NCBI RefSeq assembly: GCF_963664735.1
Contig: NZ_OY761553.1
Span: 3,159,001 to 3,223,000, forward strand
Reading direction: 5' to 3'
Length of the DNA stretch: 64,000 nucleotides
From: an uncultured Cohaesibacter sp.
GTDB taxonomy: Bacteria; Pseudomonadota; Alphaproteobacteria; Rhizobiales; Cohaesibacteraceae
Positions 42,864 through 53,562 of this stretch are shown here, piece after piece. A program made the translations under genes and the position numbers. Each line of letters begins with the position of its first letter. The stretch's first letter is position 1. The notes beneath the pieces were generated by a model. The model searched no databases. It saw nothing but the letters and a program-made list of their open reading frames with translations, and was not told where the DNA came from.

Positions 42864-44273
42864 TCACTCCTCTTTAGCCAATAAATTGGTATTTATTATT
42901 CGCAACAACCCAAAGTTCACGCGATCAATCCCGTCTTTCATGGACTCGACCATGGTCGTTGCCTGATCTGAGATATAAATGCCGCCTACTGATTGATCTT
43001 TGTGTCCGGTGATGAGGTCAGAGACATCACGATTGACACCACAGCGGGCTAATTCCGTCTTCATGCTATGCCGGAAGGAATGGAAGACCTTACGCTTGTC
43101 ACTAATACCGACCTTGGCTTTGTAGCTACGCAAAAACCAGCGATTGATCTTGTCTTCCGGCTCCCAGTCCCAAAAGAGGCGCTCTTTCTTCTGACGCCGT
43201 AGCTTCTCGACATAGCCCAGCAACCCAAGACGCATGAGATCTTGGTGAATGGGCACAAGACGTTTGGAATGGGCATTCTTGGTTGCTTCGATGAGGTCGA
43301 AAACATAAATGCCTTGCTCCTTGTAGATGTCAGTCAGCTTGATACGGCGGATCTCACTGGAAGATCGCGCACCGGTGTAAAGAGCAATCAGCAAGGCCCA
43401 ATGCTTGGATCTATACTGCGACGGATTTGCAAAGAAGCTGTTTGAAAACATCGCGCGGATATCTTCCGGCGAGAAGGCAACCCTTGACGGCTCCTGAAAG
43501 CCATTTCCGGTATCGACCTTGACCCCGTCACATGGATTGTCATCAATCAGCAGGTTCTTCTTGGCCCACGAGAGAATGGTATTGGTGTGTGAGAGCCATT
43601 TCTTGTTGATCGTATTCGGATGCAATGCCGGATAGGGCTTATTTCTCGCCTCATTCGCCTTGATCGCCTGAGGGATGGTGAGACCGGGAAAGCGTTGCTG
43701 ACAGTTGGCGGGCGTTCGGATTAACGCCTTTTTGTAATCAAGCATGTCTTGTCGTGTAATGGACTGAACAGGCCTTCCTTCCCCGATAAAGCTAGCTAGC
43801 ATCCGGACTGCGATAGCATGCTCTTTCTTTGTTCCGGGAGCCACATTGGATCGTTCTAGATGGAACCGCTCCAGCAGTTCTTCAAGAGACAAATCTGTCG
43901 TCGTCTTAGCTTCCGAGATGGAACGGACTGGTGCTTCAGAAGGCTTTTTCTCAGGGACCACAGTCGATTGTTGATCCGTAGAGGGGCCATCTACATATGT
44001 AGGCAGAACCGCGTCACTCTCTGTTGTCGCGTTCTCGCGTCGAGATTTAGCTTCGTCCAAGATGTCGTAGAAGCTTGCGAGAATGGCGTAGGAGCGCTTT
44101 TTGGCCTGCTTCGGGTCTGTGCCCAGACGCTTTTGCAATGTGGTGCGAGGTGTGCCGTCAGCCTTGACAATGAAGGGCCTTAACCGCTCCGGCACAGTTA
44201 CCCGTGCGCGATATTGCCCACGATAGAAATCGATGTTCTTGCCCAGCTTTGCCATCTGCATAGCGACACTCAT
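42864..44273 (-). CDS. int: Tyrosine integrase of element 2
   Basis: The 469-residue protein starts with an N-terminal segment typical of tRNA-targeting integrases (DFYRGQYRARVTVPERLRPFI), then a core-binding domain (LLERFHLERSNVAPGTKKEH). The catalytic domain has Arg in YTGARSSSEI near residue 300, HSFRHSM near 397, TGHKDQ, and the nucleophile tyrosine in VGGIYIS near 432. It differs from the element 1 integrase but targets the same tRNA. The start lies 86 bases from the tRNA 3' end. Confidence 0.93.
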   Translation of the reverse strand: MSVAMQMAKLGKNIDFYRGQYRARVTVPERLRPFIVKADGTPRTTLQKRLGTDPKQAKKRSYAILASFYDILDEAKSRRENATTESDAVLPTYVDGPSTDQQSTVVPEKKPSEAPVRSISEAKTTTDLSLEELLERFHLERSNVAPGTKKEHAIAVRMLASFIGEGRPVQSITRQDMLDYKKALIRTPANCQQRFPGLTIPQAIKANEARNKPYPALHPNTINKKWLSHTNTILSWAKKNLLIDDNPCDGVKVDTGNGFQEPSRVAFSPEDIRAMFSNSFFANPSQYRSKHWALLIALYTGARSSSEIRRIKLTDIYKEQGIYVFDLIEATKNAHSKRLVPIHQDLMRLGLLGYVEKLRRQKKERLFWDWEPEDKINRWFLRSYKAKVGISDKRKVFHSFRHSMKTELARCGVNRDVSDLITGHKDQSVGGIYISDQATTMVESMKDGIDRVNFGLLRIINTNLLAKEE

Positions 44274-44285
44274 TTTGAAACAAAC

Positions 44286-44309
44286 TTTGTATCAAAATTT
44301 GTAGCAAGC
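44286..44309. promoter_or_regulatory. Integrase-arm-like repeats before the element 2 integrase
   Basis: TTTGTATCAAAATTTGTAGC with AAGC following is a tandem pair of TTTGTAGCA-like units, closely matched at 14181-14204. Confidence 0.5.
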
Positions 44310-44358
44310 GGTGCTTGAGGTCAAGATTGTATAGGAGAAACAAACGGATAGCAGGTAA

Positions 44359-44448
44359 TGGCGGAGAGACAGGGATTCGAACCCTGGAGACGGTTACCCG
44401 CCTACACGCGTTCCAGGCGTGCGCCTTCGACCACTCGGCCACCTCTCC
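44359..44448 (-). tRNA. tRNA-Ser(GGA)
   Basis: The minus strand reads GGAGAGGTGGCCGAGTGGTC and continues as a 90-base class II tRNA. It has an anticodon stem CACGC/GCGTG with loop CTGGAAC (anticodon GGA), a long variable arm, the T-loop GGTTCGAATCC, and an encoded CCA. The 7-bp acceptor stem pairs with one G-T. Its 3' part is the target of both elements. Confidence 0.97.
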
Positions 44449-44823
44449 GTACCCTAAAGTGTGGGCGCACTATAGCCAAAAAAAACGGGAACGCAAGCCA
44501 CTAAACCAATGCCTGTTGACAGAAAACACAGCTAACTTGGCAAATCCACTTAAAATCTGGTTTTCCTTTTGCATTCTGAGGATTAGAAATCACTTTTAAC
44601 GTGAAAGTCACCCCTTGTAACTCATTGTTGACGCCAGTTTTGGTTGTTTATGATTATCTTTGGTAAATCGGAAGGGCTGACTGATCCTTCCATCTAGCAA
44701 AACTTAAAAAAATCCCATTGAACCAACCTAATATGGTAAAGATACATTAACATTTTTACGGTTGTTTCGCTCAGTCATGTTTGCCATTTGAGTGATGGCT
44801 AAAAAATTGGAAAGGCTGGTTCG
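44449..44823. other. Gap right of tRNA-Ser
   Basis: No gene is visible. It contains the tRNA promoter side and an AT-rich region before the next gene, whose start is preceded by GGAAAGG. Confidence 0.4.
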
Positions 44824-45144
44824 ATGAAAGTCATTCGATTCTTACTCTCATTCATCGGATTGTGGATCTGTGCCTTGTCTCTTCTGGCGTTGGTGCTTGA
44901 CGGGGTTCGGTCTATTGCGGCCAACCGAATAGTCATGAAATCTCTGGGAGAAACCTGGTTCGAGATCAACCGTGAAAGCCTCAATCTGGTTCAGGCGGTT
45001 ATTCAACGCAATGTGCATCCTCTTGTTTGGGATCCTGTCGCACAATGGATTCTGTTGACCCCGGCCTGGATTGTCGTTGGCATCATTGGCCTGCTTTTCG
45101 TTTATCTGGGCAGAAAGAGGCGCCCGAAAGTGATCCGAATCTAG
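44824..45144 (+). CDS. Small two-helix membrane protein
   Basis: The 106-residue protein has two membrane segments: residues 4-26 (LLSFIGLWICALSLLALVL) and about 77-95 (WIVVGIIGLLFVYLG), separated by a short outer loop. It ends in a basic tail RKRRPKVIRI. I know no function. It lies 78 bases before msrA on the same strand. Confidence 0.75.
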   Translation: MKVIRFLLSFIGLWICALSLLALVLDGVRSIAANRIVMKSLGETWFEINRESLNLVQAVIQRNVHPLVWDPVAQWILLTPAWIVVGIIGLLFVYLGRKRRPKVIRI

Positions 45145-45222
45145 TCTTGGTGCCTACAATAGATAGGCTCAGATTGCTTAAGCTGTTGCCACCACCAAGC
45201 CGTTTCAGCCTAAGGAGGCATA

Positions 45223-45864
45223 ATGTTTGGATTGAATCCCGCCAAATTGGTCTTGCCGAAAAGAGAAAAAGCTTTGCCGGGACGGCCCTCGCCGATTGGC
45301 ACGAGCCAAACGCATTATGTCTTTGAGCGACCGCTTCAGCCTCCCTTCCCTCCACATTTGGCGCAGGTGCAGTTTGGTATGGGATGCTTCTGGGGCGCAG
45401 AGCGTCTCTTCTGGACTATACAGGGTGTCTATCTGACTGCTGTTGGCTATAGCGGAGGCTTTACGCCAAACCCAACCTATGAAGAGGTTTGCTCGGGGCA
45501 AACAGCCCACGCGGAGACTGTGCTGGTGGTGTTTGATCCGAGCCTATTGCCGCTTGAGGCTCTTCTAAAGGCCTTCTGGGAAGGGCATGATCCCACCCAG
45601 CCGATGCGGCAAGGGAACGACATTGGCACGCAATATAGATCAGCAATATACACCTATACTGATGAGCAGCTGCAGGCCGCAGAAAGCTCGCGACAAGAGT
45701 ATCAAAAGGCCCTCTCCGTTATGGGCTACGGAAAGATCTGTAGCGAGATCAAGCCAGCGGACCCTTTTTTCTACGCTGAGGACTATCATCAGCAATATCT
45801 GGCCAAAAACCCGAACGGCTATTGTGGACTGGGCGGGACAGGCGTGACCTGCCCCGGCAGTTGA
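45223..45864 (+). CDS. msrA: Peptide methionine sulfoxide reductase A
   Basis: The 213-residue protein has the MsrA catalytic motif GCFWGAE with its nucleophile cysteine, followed by [19 protein letters not shown] and [24 protein letters not shown]-terminal [13 protein letters not shown] supplies resolving cysteines. It reduces methionine S-sulfoxide in oxidised proteins. AAGGAGG stands 4 bases before the ATG. No signal peptide, so cytoplasmic. Confidence 0.95.
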   Translation: MFGLNPAKLVLPKREKALPGRPSPIGTSQTHYVFERPLQPPFPPHLAQVQFGMGCFWGAERLFWTIQGVYLTAVGYSGGFTPNPTYEEVCSGQTAHAETVLVVFDPSLLPLEALLKAFWEGHDPTQPMRQGNDIGTQYRSAIYTYTDEQLQAAESSRQEYQKALSVMGYGKICSEIKPADPFFYAEDYHQQYLAKNPNGYCGLGGTGVTCPGS

Positions 45865-45916
45865 GAGAACCTGTCAGCTGCTTCTATCGATATGAAGTTC
45901 CGCACCACCCTCAACT

Positions 45917-47020
45917 TCAATAGTGCAACGGTCTGGGCTTAGGCAGAGCCGTTATAGCGGCGTCAGGCTCGATTGGTACATATGGTGCGCTGCCCACTTC
46001 GGAAGAGGCAACCACGGCACCCGGCGTATCAGGCGCTTCCAGAACAGCCCGACATGCATCTGGCAGATCGGCCAGAGTGACTACGCGCTTCTTGACTGGG
46101 GGCTTTTTGGGATCAGGCTTCTTCGGCGTCCATGGCGCGTCAGATAGCCACCAGGCCAGTTCCTTGCCACATCCGTCTCCCTGAGGAGGCGGGGCTTGAT
46201 TTTTGCAAGCGCTGTTGCCCGGAGGACAAGCCAAACGGACGTGGAAATGATAGTAGTGACCGTACCAAGGCCGCACCTGCCGTAACCAGGCCCGATCTGA
46301 TCCTGCCATATCACACAAGGCCTTCTTGATTCCGGGGTGAACAAAAATTCGCTCAACACCCGGCGTCGATGCAGCTCTCTTTATCAGCCTGAATTGTGCA
46401 GAGGTGAATTTTCTCGGATCGACTGTACGCGTTCCTGCCTTTAGCATCGAAATCGCGGATTCAGTTTCTCTTTGGTTCACAGTAAAGCGCTGCGCAGGCA
46501 TTGGACGCAGCCAAATATCTGCATCCAGTCCAATCTGATGAGACGCATGCCCCGAAGACATTGGCCCCCCGCGTGGCTGAGACATGTCGCCAACCAGCAG
46601 GCCATTCCAACCATCATAGGCTTTGGCGTCTCTGGCCAGCTTTTCAAGAAAATCAACTAGAACGGGCTGCCCCCAATTTCGATTGCGAGACAGGCGCATT
46701 GCCTGCCATGCGGGCCCGTCAACGGGAAGAGCAACTGCTCCTGCCTGACAGCCCTTGGCATAAGAGCCGATGGAGCGGGCTTGCAGATTTGCCGGTAGTC
46801 TTTGCTTGCCAAAAAGTGTCTTGGCTGGCGTTTGGGCAAAAGCCACCGCGCCACCCTCAGGAGCAAAGGACAGCAAAGACCACCCGAGCGCCGACAATGC
46901 CAAACATGCAGCTCTACGGAGGCTGCGACGATTGCATTTCAATTGATTGTTATTTTTAGCTATTTGCCATTGTTTCAGATGTGGCAACATGACCCGGCTC
47001 CGCCCTGTGAAGGATTGCAT
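45917..47020 (-). CDS. mepA: Penicillin-insensitive murein endopeptidase
   Basis: This M74-family peptidase has zinc ligands in MSSGHASHQIGLDADIW and YGHYYHFHVRLACPPG. It cuts D-Ala-meso-DAP cross-links in the periplasm. The 367-residue version carries an N-terminal export segment (ACLALSALGWSLLSFAPEGG) after a long basic stretch. A later start such as the ATG at 46990 is possible. The proline/lysine-rich C-terminal tail (WTPKKPDPKKPPVKKR onward) extends beyond the usual family end. Confidence 0.92.
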   Translation of the reverse strand: MQSFTGRSRVMLPHLKQWQIAKNNNQLKCNRRSLRRAACLALSALGWSLLSFAPEGGAVAFAQTPAKTLFGKQRLPANLQARSIGSYAKGCQAGAVALPVDGPAWQAMRLSRNRNWGQPVLVDFLEKLARDAKAYDGWNGLLVGDMSQPRGGPMSSGHASHQIGLDADIWLRPMPAQRFTVNQRETESAISMLKAGTRTVDPRKFTSAQFRLIKRAASTPGVERIFVHPGIKKALCDMAGSDRAWLRQVRPWYGHYYHFHVRLACPPGNSACKNQAPPPQGDGCGKELAWWLSDAPWTPKKPDPKKPPVKKRVVTLADLPDACRAVLEAPDTPGAVVASSEVGSAPYVPIEPDAAITALPKPRPLHY

Positions 47021-47195
47021 GTTTGCGATACTATATAGAAATTGTTAACCTTACGTAGATCGGAAAAGTAATTTTTCAGCCTTGACTCACTCCGATCTCA
47101 AGCAGAGCATTCTGCGATCTGCAAATCGTTTGCCCAGCAGGGAAATGGCTAGTATTCCAGTGGGAAACCCGAAACAAATGCACCGAGACATTTAC

Positions 47196-47789
47196 ATGCG
47201 CAATCTTACAACAATAGCTCTGTTGCTTCCCTTGCTCGCCGGTTGCGCAAGCCTTTCCAAAGAAGAATGCACCGTTGGGGACTGGGTTTCCGTGGGTGCA
47301 AATGATGCTATGGAAGGGCGCTCGACAAGTCGCCTTTCTGATCATCGGGAAGCCTGCTCCAAATATAACATCATGCCAGATCGCGACAAATATATGGCGG
47401 GCTATCAAAAGGGGCTGATTACTTATTGCACACCTTCAAATGGCTTTTCTGTTGGTCGGAACGGTTATAGCTATCAGAATATTTGCCCCGCTCCCGGTGA
47501 TGCGGAATTCATGCGCGGTTATTTGCGCGGAAGTGCTTTGCACGAAGTGGAAACCGAGATTGCTCAAAAGGAACATGAACTTTCTCGACTGCGCGAAGAA
47601 AGACGCAAGTTACTCGCTCCGAAAAAACATGCCGATGGTAAAAAGGCACCAGACAAGCGCAAGCTTATGCGAGGTATCGAACGTGATATCTCTGCCATAC
47701 AATTTGATTTGCAACAACTTCAGTTCAAGAGAGACCGCGCTCTCGTTGACGCTGACGAATTTCTGCAAACTGCAGAACCTGGCATTTAG
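47196..47789 (+). CDS. DUF2799-type lipoprotein
   Basis: The ATG at 47196 begins a lipoprotein signal (IALLLPLLAGCAS, lipobox cysteine about residue 17). The upstream in-frame start would place 38 residues before it. The mature part has GDWVSVGANDAMEGRS and AGYQKGLITYCTPSNGF, repeated as RGYLRGSALHE, the pattern of DUF2799 proteins, then a coiled coil to the end. Function unknown. Likely anchored to the outer membrane. Confidence 0.82.
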   Translation: MRNLTTIALLLPLLAGCASLSKEECTVGDWVSVGANDAMEGRSTSRLSDHREACSKYNIMPDRDKYMAGYQKGLITYCTPSNGFSVGRNGYSYQNICPAPGDAEFMRGYLRGSALHEVETEIAQKEHELSRLREERRKLLAPKKHADGKKAPDKRKLMRGIERDISAIQFDLQQLQFKRDRALVDADEFLQTAEPGI

Positions 47790-48062
47790 CCACAGGGCTC
47801 GAGAGAATTGACTAATCGAGTTTGTTTTTTCGGGAATTTACCTGCGTAAGTCGCTGATGCTTTGAAAAAGCGGCCGATTTCTGTCTTTTGCAATCTTTTC
47901 TTTATCTTATTCGCGTTAATAACCGAACTAGAGATCATCAATGTCGTGCCCGGAATTGGCTTTTAGATTCCGGCTGCGATCGTCTCCATGCAGGATCTAA
48001 CCTGACTGATTTTGGCCTTGGGGGAGCGAGCGACAAGTAAACAAAAGGGCGCTGAAGACCGA

Positions 48063-48983
48063 ATGAAAATCGTATTGGTGGAAGACAACAAGGACGACTG
48101 CAATGCAATCCGCGCTATTCTGGAGGCGAGACAAGAAAAGGTCTGCGTCTTCCAAAGTGGCGAGGATGCATGGAAATTTGTGCAGAATACAATCGATATT
48201 GACGTCGTCATTGTTTCTCTCAATCTGGAAGATCTTTCCGGATTGGAGATCTGCTGGAACTGCCGTATCCTGGCTGCCCAACGAAAGGGCATGTATGTCG
48301 TTGCCATTTCTGAACAAGCGAATGCCCATATTCTTGTCGAGGCTCTGGACAGCGGCGCTGACGACTTTTTGCATAAACCCTTGCAGGAAGATATTCTGCT
48401 TGCCCGCCTCCGCGTAGCCGAGCGTGTCATCATGCTGCAAAAAAGGCTGGTTCAACTGGCAAACCGCGATCCTCTTACCGATCTTTATAATCGGAGGGCT
48501 TTTCTGGAAAAGACACATGCTCTTATCGAAAAACCAGTTGAAGAGCTGTCTATTTCAGCAATCATGTTCGATATTGATCACTTCAAGAGCGTCAATGACT
48601 GCTTTGGACACGATGTCGGGGATGAAGTCATCAAGACTGTCGCAAAGATTGCCTTAAGCGAAGGGAGTCTGATCGGACGGCTCGGTGGGGAAGAATTCGC
48701 CATTGTCAGTCAGAACCAGAGCCTCTATGAGACGGCCTGTTCTGCCAACCGTATCAGGGAAACAATCGCCCGTACCCCCATTGTCACGAATGGCCGGAAG
48801 GTAAGGGTTACCTCCAGCTTTGGTGTGGCAGGCTATCAACCGGGAGATGATGTGGACGCCTTGCTGAAAAGAGCGGATATGGCGCTTTATCGATCAAAAG
48901 GCAACGGACGCAATATGGTTACCGTGGAACAGTCGAAGTTCGTCGAGAGCTGCACGGGAGCCGGCTGTCAAGCGGCTCAGTAA
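48063..48983 (+). CDS. Diguanylate cyclase with degenerate receiver domain
   Basis: The ATG at 48063 gives 306 residues: a receiver domain (residues 1-120) and a GGDEF domain with GGEEF at 208-212. The cyclase site is intact, so it probably makes cyclic di-GMP. The receiver keeps the acidic pair (VEDNKDD) and the lysine (LHKPL), but the phospho-acceptor position is Ser52 (VVIVSLNLEDLSG). It therefore resembles an adaptor receiver, as in PleD-like proteins. No RxxD inhibitory site precedes GGEEF. The earlier TTG start has no ribosome site. Confidence 0.9.
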   Translation: MKIVLVEDNKDDCNAIRAILEARQEKVCVFQSGEDAWKFVQNTIDIDVVIVSLNLEDLSGLEICWNCRILAAQRKGMYVVAISEQANAHILVEALDSGADDFLHKPLQEDILLARLRVAERVIMLQKRLVQLANRDPLTDLYNRRAFLEKTHALIEKPVEELSISAIMFDIDHFKSVNDCFGHDVGDEVIKTVAKIALSEGSLIGRLGGEEFAIVSQNQSLYETACSANRIRETIARTPIVTNGRKVRVTSSFGVAGYQPGDDVDALLKRADMALYRSKGNGRNMVTVEQSKFVESCTGAGCQAAQ

Positions 48984-49037
48984 TAGAGCGCCATAATTTG
49001 TTCTGAGCGAGCACCTTACCAAGTCTCGAAGACAACA

Positions 49038-49067
49038 AAAAAGCGGACTGTGAACAATCCGCTTTTT
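49038..49067. terminator. Bidirectional terminator between the cyclase and lepA
   Basis: AAAAAGCGGA and TCCGCTTTTT form a perfect 10-bp stem with a 10-base loop, ending in T-runs on both strands between convergent genes. Confidence 0.92.
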
Positions 49068-49093
49068 CAGAATTGTCAAAGCTCCTCACCTCA

Positions 49094-50899
<1,806 letters not shown>

Positions 50900-50991
50900 G
50901 GCAGCGCTTATACCCTCAGCTCTTCTAAGAGAGAAGAGACTTTTTGATGCCTATGTCACGGCTTGGGTAAAATATCCAGTCAGAAATGCAA

Positions 50992-51016
50992 AAACCCGGC
51001 CAGAAAGACCGGGTTT
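50992..51016 (-). terminator. Terminator of the TRAP binding-protein gene
   Basis: AAACCCGG/CCGGGTTT with a 9-base loop lies 43 bases beyond the stop of the dctP-like gene on the minus strand. Confidence 0.85.
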
Positions 51017-51058
51017 ATACAGATTCAGGGCCGATAGACGACCACCGGCAGAAAAAGA

Positions 51059-52171
51059 CTAGATCAGTCCTTTTTCGATCGCCATGTTACGTACCCGAAC
51101 GATTTCCCATTCAGCATCCATAATATATTCGCTGGCAATGTTGCGATATTTGATGAAGCTGTCATAGATCTCGCCAGCCAATGGAGACGATTCCCCGATT
51201 TCCTTGAGGACACCGGCAGATTCCTTGGCCATGGCCATCATCATTTCGTCAGGGAACTTGCGCAGTTTCACGCCTTCCTTGGCCAGCAGAGGCCGCAAGG
51301 ACATTGCATTGTGATACTGATAGTCAGCCATGGTTTCGAGTGCAGTTGACTGGGCTGCTTCCTTGATGATCTCCTGAAGGTCTTCCGGCAATTCTGCATA
51401 CTTGTCTTTGTTGACAATGATCTCGAGACCGGCACCCGGTTCATGGAAAGCTGGCATGTAATAGTTCGGCACAACCTTGTACAGACCAAAGGCCAGGTCG
51501 TTCCATGGGCCTACCCATTCGGCGGCATCGATCGTTCCGTTCTGCAGGGCTTGGAAAATATCCGTTGCCGGCAACATGATGACCGAAGCGCCAAGACGGC
51601 GGAGCACTTCACCGCCAAGACCGGCGATGCGCATTTTCAAACCCTTCAGATCATCAAGGGTTTTCAATTCCTTGGCAAACCAGCCACCAGCCTGCGTGCC
51701 AGAAGCGCCCGCATAGAAAGGAATAACATTGAAAGGCTCATAGGCGCGTTCCCACAGCTCCTGCCCGCCGCCGAAGCGCAACCAAGCAGTGTGTTCAATC
51801 TGCGTGAGACCAAAAGGAACACCGGTATAGAAGTGGAAAGACGGATCTTTGCCCTGCCAATAGTAGGAGGTTGCATGACCGATTTCAGCAGCACCGCTGG
51901 AAACGGCATCAAATACTTCCAGAGGAGGCACCAGTTCACCCGCCCCGAAGACCCTGATTGTCAGACGGCCGCCTGACATTTTGCCGACCCGCTCGGCAAA
52001 GCGAACACCGTTGACGCCAACACCGGGCAATTGCTTTGGCCAGGACATTGGCATCTTCCAAACGATTCCATCGCTTGCTCTCACGATTGCAGGGCTGGCC
52101 AGCGTCGCAGCGCCACCGACCGCAAGTCCGGTCAAAACCGAACGGCGGTCCAGTGATCCACCTTTTCTCAT
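51059..52171 (-). CDS. TRAP transporter substrate-binding protein (DctP family)
   Basis: The 370-residue protein has a Tat-type signal (LDRRSVLTGLAVGGAATLAS) and the DctP fold: FAERVGKMSGGRLTIRVFGAGELVPP, the conserved ligand arginine region LKMRIAGLGGEVLRRLG and IDAAEWVGPWNDLAFGLYK. The last segment resembles TakP-like 2-oxoacid binders. It captures a carboxylate in the periplasm for a TRAP permease. No permease genes are in the window next to it, so its partner must lie elsewhere. Confidence 0.92.
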   Translation of the reverse strand: MRKGGSLDRRSVLTGLAVGGAATLASPAIVRASDGIVWKMPMSWPKQLPGVGVNGVRFAERVGKMSGGRLTIRVFGAGELVPPLEVFDAVSSGAAEIGHATSYYWQGKDPSFHFYTGVPFGLTQIEHTAWLRFGGGQELWERAYEPFNVIPFYAGASGTQAGGWFAKELKTLDDLKGLKMRIAGLGGEVLRRLGASVIMLPATDIFQALQNGTIDAAEWVGPWNDLAFGLYKVVPNYYMPAFHEPGAGLEIIVNKDKYAELPEDLQEIIKEAAQSTALETMADYQYHNAMSLRPLLAKEGVKLRKFPDEMMMAMAKESAGVLKEIGESSPLAGEIYDSFIKYRNIASEYIMDAEWEIVRVRNMAIEKGLI

Positions 52172-52481
52172 CTATTAATCCTCCGACTGTAAAATGAAAG
52201 AACGAGAAATTATTTTATTTTGAAAGGTATGCTTGCATGGTCAAAAGCCAAGTGCAAGATCTGGCCAGAGCTATCCATTTCATTTCTTCCTACAAAAGCG
52301 TGCAAAAGCTATTTTCGCTATCCTATTTTGGTTTATATCTCGCACAAATGAGTGGATTACCAAGAGTGTCACGCCGCATTATAACGCTGCATTGGTTTGA
52401 CTAAGCCGCAATTTCCTGTAACTAGGTATCCTATCGCGGAATAATGTTTCGCGTTTCAATTCTAAACAAGGACATATTAGC
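52172..52481. other. Divergent promoter region, dctP-like and Lrp-type genes
   Basis: No gene is visible in these 310 bases. The tract is moderately AT-rich and must hold both promoters. I see no clear operator. Confidence 0.4.
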
Positions 52482-52973
52482 GTGCCGCGCAAAAGCTCCA
52501 AACTCGATAGGATCGACCTGCATATTCTGGACGAACTTCAGAAAAACGCCCGTATCACCAACAAGGCACTTTCAGAGGTTGTCGGGCTGTCTCCCAGCCC
52601 CTGCTTGCAGAGGGTCAAAAGATTGGAAGATATCGGGCTGATCAGCGGTTATCTTGGTTTGATCAATCTTGAAGCGCTTTGCCGCCATGTCACTGTGATC
52701 GCAACAATCACAATAAGAGATCATGACCATTCGATCTTCACGACATTCGAAACCGCTATTGCAGAGCTGCCCGATGTTGTCGAATGTCTGAAGATGAGCG
52801 GCTCTTTTGATTATCTGGTGCGGTTCGTTTGTACCGACATCCAGCGTTATCATGCTGTCACCGAAGATCTGTTAGTTCAGGTGGGTGGAAAAATGCAAAT
52901 TGCCAGCCATGTGGTTCTCGATCAGACCAAGCAATATCACGGTGTCGATCTGGAAGAGCTCGTGCACGGGTGA
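52482..52973 (+). CDS. Lrp/AsnC-family transcriptional regulator
   Basis: The 163-residue protein starts with GTG (AAGGA about 10 bases upstream). It has the AsnC helix-turn-helix LDRIDLHILDELQKNARITN and then LSEVVGLSPSPCLQRVKRLE, followed by the RAM ligand domain (VECLKMSGSFDYLVRFVC). Such proteins sense amino acids. The target is unknown. The divergent TRAP binding-protein gene is the nearest candidate. Confidence 0.93.
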   Translation: MPRKSSKLDRIDLHILDELQKNARITNKALSEVVGLSPSPCLQRVKRLEDIGLISGYLGLINLEALCRHVTVIATITIRDHDHSIFTTFETAIAELPDVVECLKMSGSFDYLVRFVCTDIQRYHAVTEDLLVQVGGKMQIASHVVLDQTKQYHGVDLEELVHG

Positions 52974-53096
52974 GAATGTTTTTCACCGTTATTCTAGAGT
53001 TCTATTTTGAACACTAAGTGTTTGTACCTAAACAATTAGTCCTTATCAAATGATTCACTATAAATTTGTATCTTTTTTTCAAGTTTTTTAGTTATT

Positions 53097-53158
53097 TTGA
53101 TCCACATCAATTGACATTGAAAGCAATTCGCAGGATGAATTTGCAAGTCATTCTCAAT
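53097..53158 (+). promoter_or_regulatory. feo promoter with FNR-type and Fur-like sites
   Basis: TTGAT-CCAC-ATCAA at 53097-53110 is a perfect FNR/FixK-type palindrome. TTGACA follows at 53111-53116, and ATGAAT after 18 bases could be a -10. The FNR site would then be centred near -43, as at class II activated promoters. GCAAGTCATTCTCAATTA at 53143-53160 resembles part of a Fur box over the start point. Confidence 0.65.
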
Positions 53159-53227
53159 TAATCGAACATCTGCCGTTGGGGGAAGTCGACAGACCGTCCG
53201 ATCCAAGTGAAGAAATGGAGTACAAAG

Positions 53228-53467
53228 ATGATTGCTACTCTCAATGATCTCACAGTTGGAGATCAAGGTCGTATCGCCAAGCTGGATATTTCCGACCGGG
53301 CATACAAGCAGCAATTAATGGCGATGGGCTTGACCCGCGGCGCCGAGTTTACGGTCATGCGGATTGCGCCTCTTGGAGATCCGATTGAAATCAAGATTCG
53401 CGGTAGCGCATTATCGCTGCGCAAGTCTGACACTTTTGGTGTGCAGATAGAGACCAAAGATCGCTAA
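53228..53467 (+). CDS. feoA: Ferrous iron transport protein A
   Basis: The ATG at 53228 has GGAG 7 bases upstream and gives 79 residues, a normal FeoA size. A GTG 21 bases earlier is weaker. The SH3-like fold shows MIATLNDLTVGDQGRIAKL and LMAMGLTRGAEFTVMRIAPL, ending SLRKSDTFGVQIE. It supports the FeoB transporter at the cytoplasmic face and begins the feoABC operon. Confidence 0.93.
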   Translation: MIATLNDLTVGDQGRIAKLDISDRAYKQQLMAMGLTRGAEFTVMRIAPLGDPIEIKIRGSALSLRKSDTFGVQIETKDR

Positions 53468-53562
53468 ACGGCTAACCTGAATACTCAAATTCTTCAAAAT
53501 TCAACTTACCTTGACGTTGCCTTAGAGGCAGCGAACAGAGGAGCTATACCTAGAGATCGATC

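Larger units (their letters stand above)
27904..44358. mobile_element. Integrative element 2 at tRNA-Ser
   Basis: The region is bounded by the 81-nt tRNA copy and the intact tRNA, with an integrase at its right end. TTTGTAGCA-type motifs lie near both ends (28086-28120 and 44286-44309) and may be arm sites. Cargo: Fic protein, unknown membrane-anchored protein, GNAT/kinase/ASCH trio, regulators, a second type I restriction operon, and a gene-free repeat-rich tract. Confidence 0.82.
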
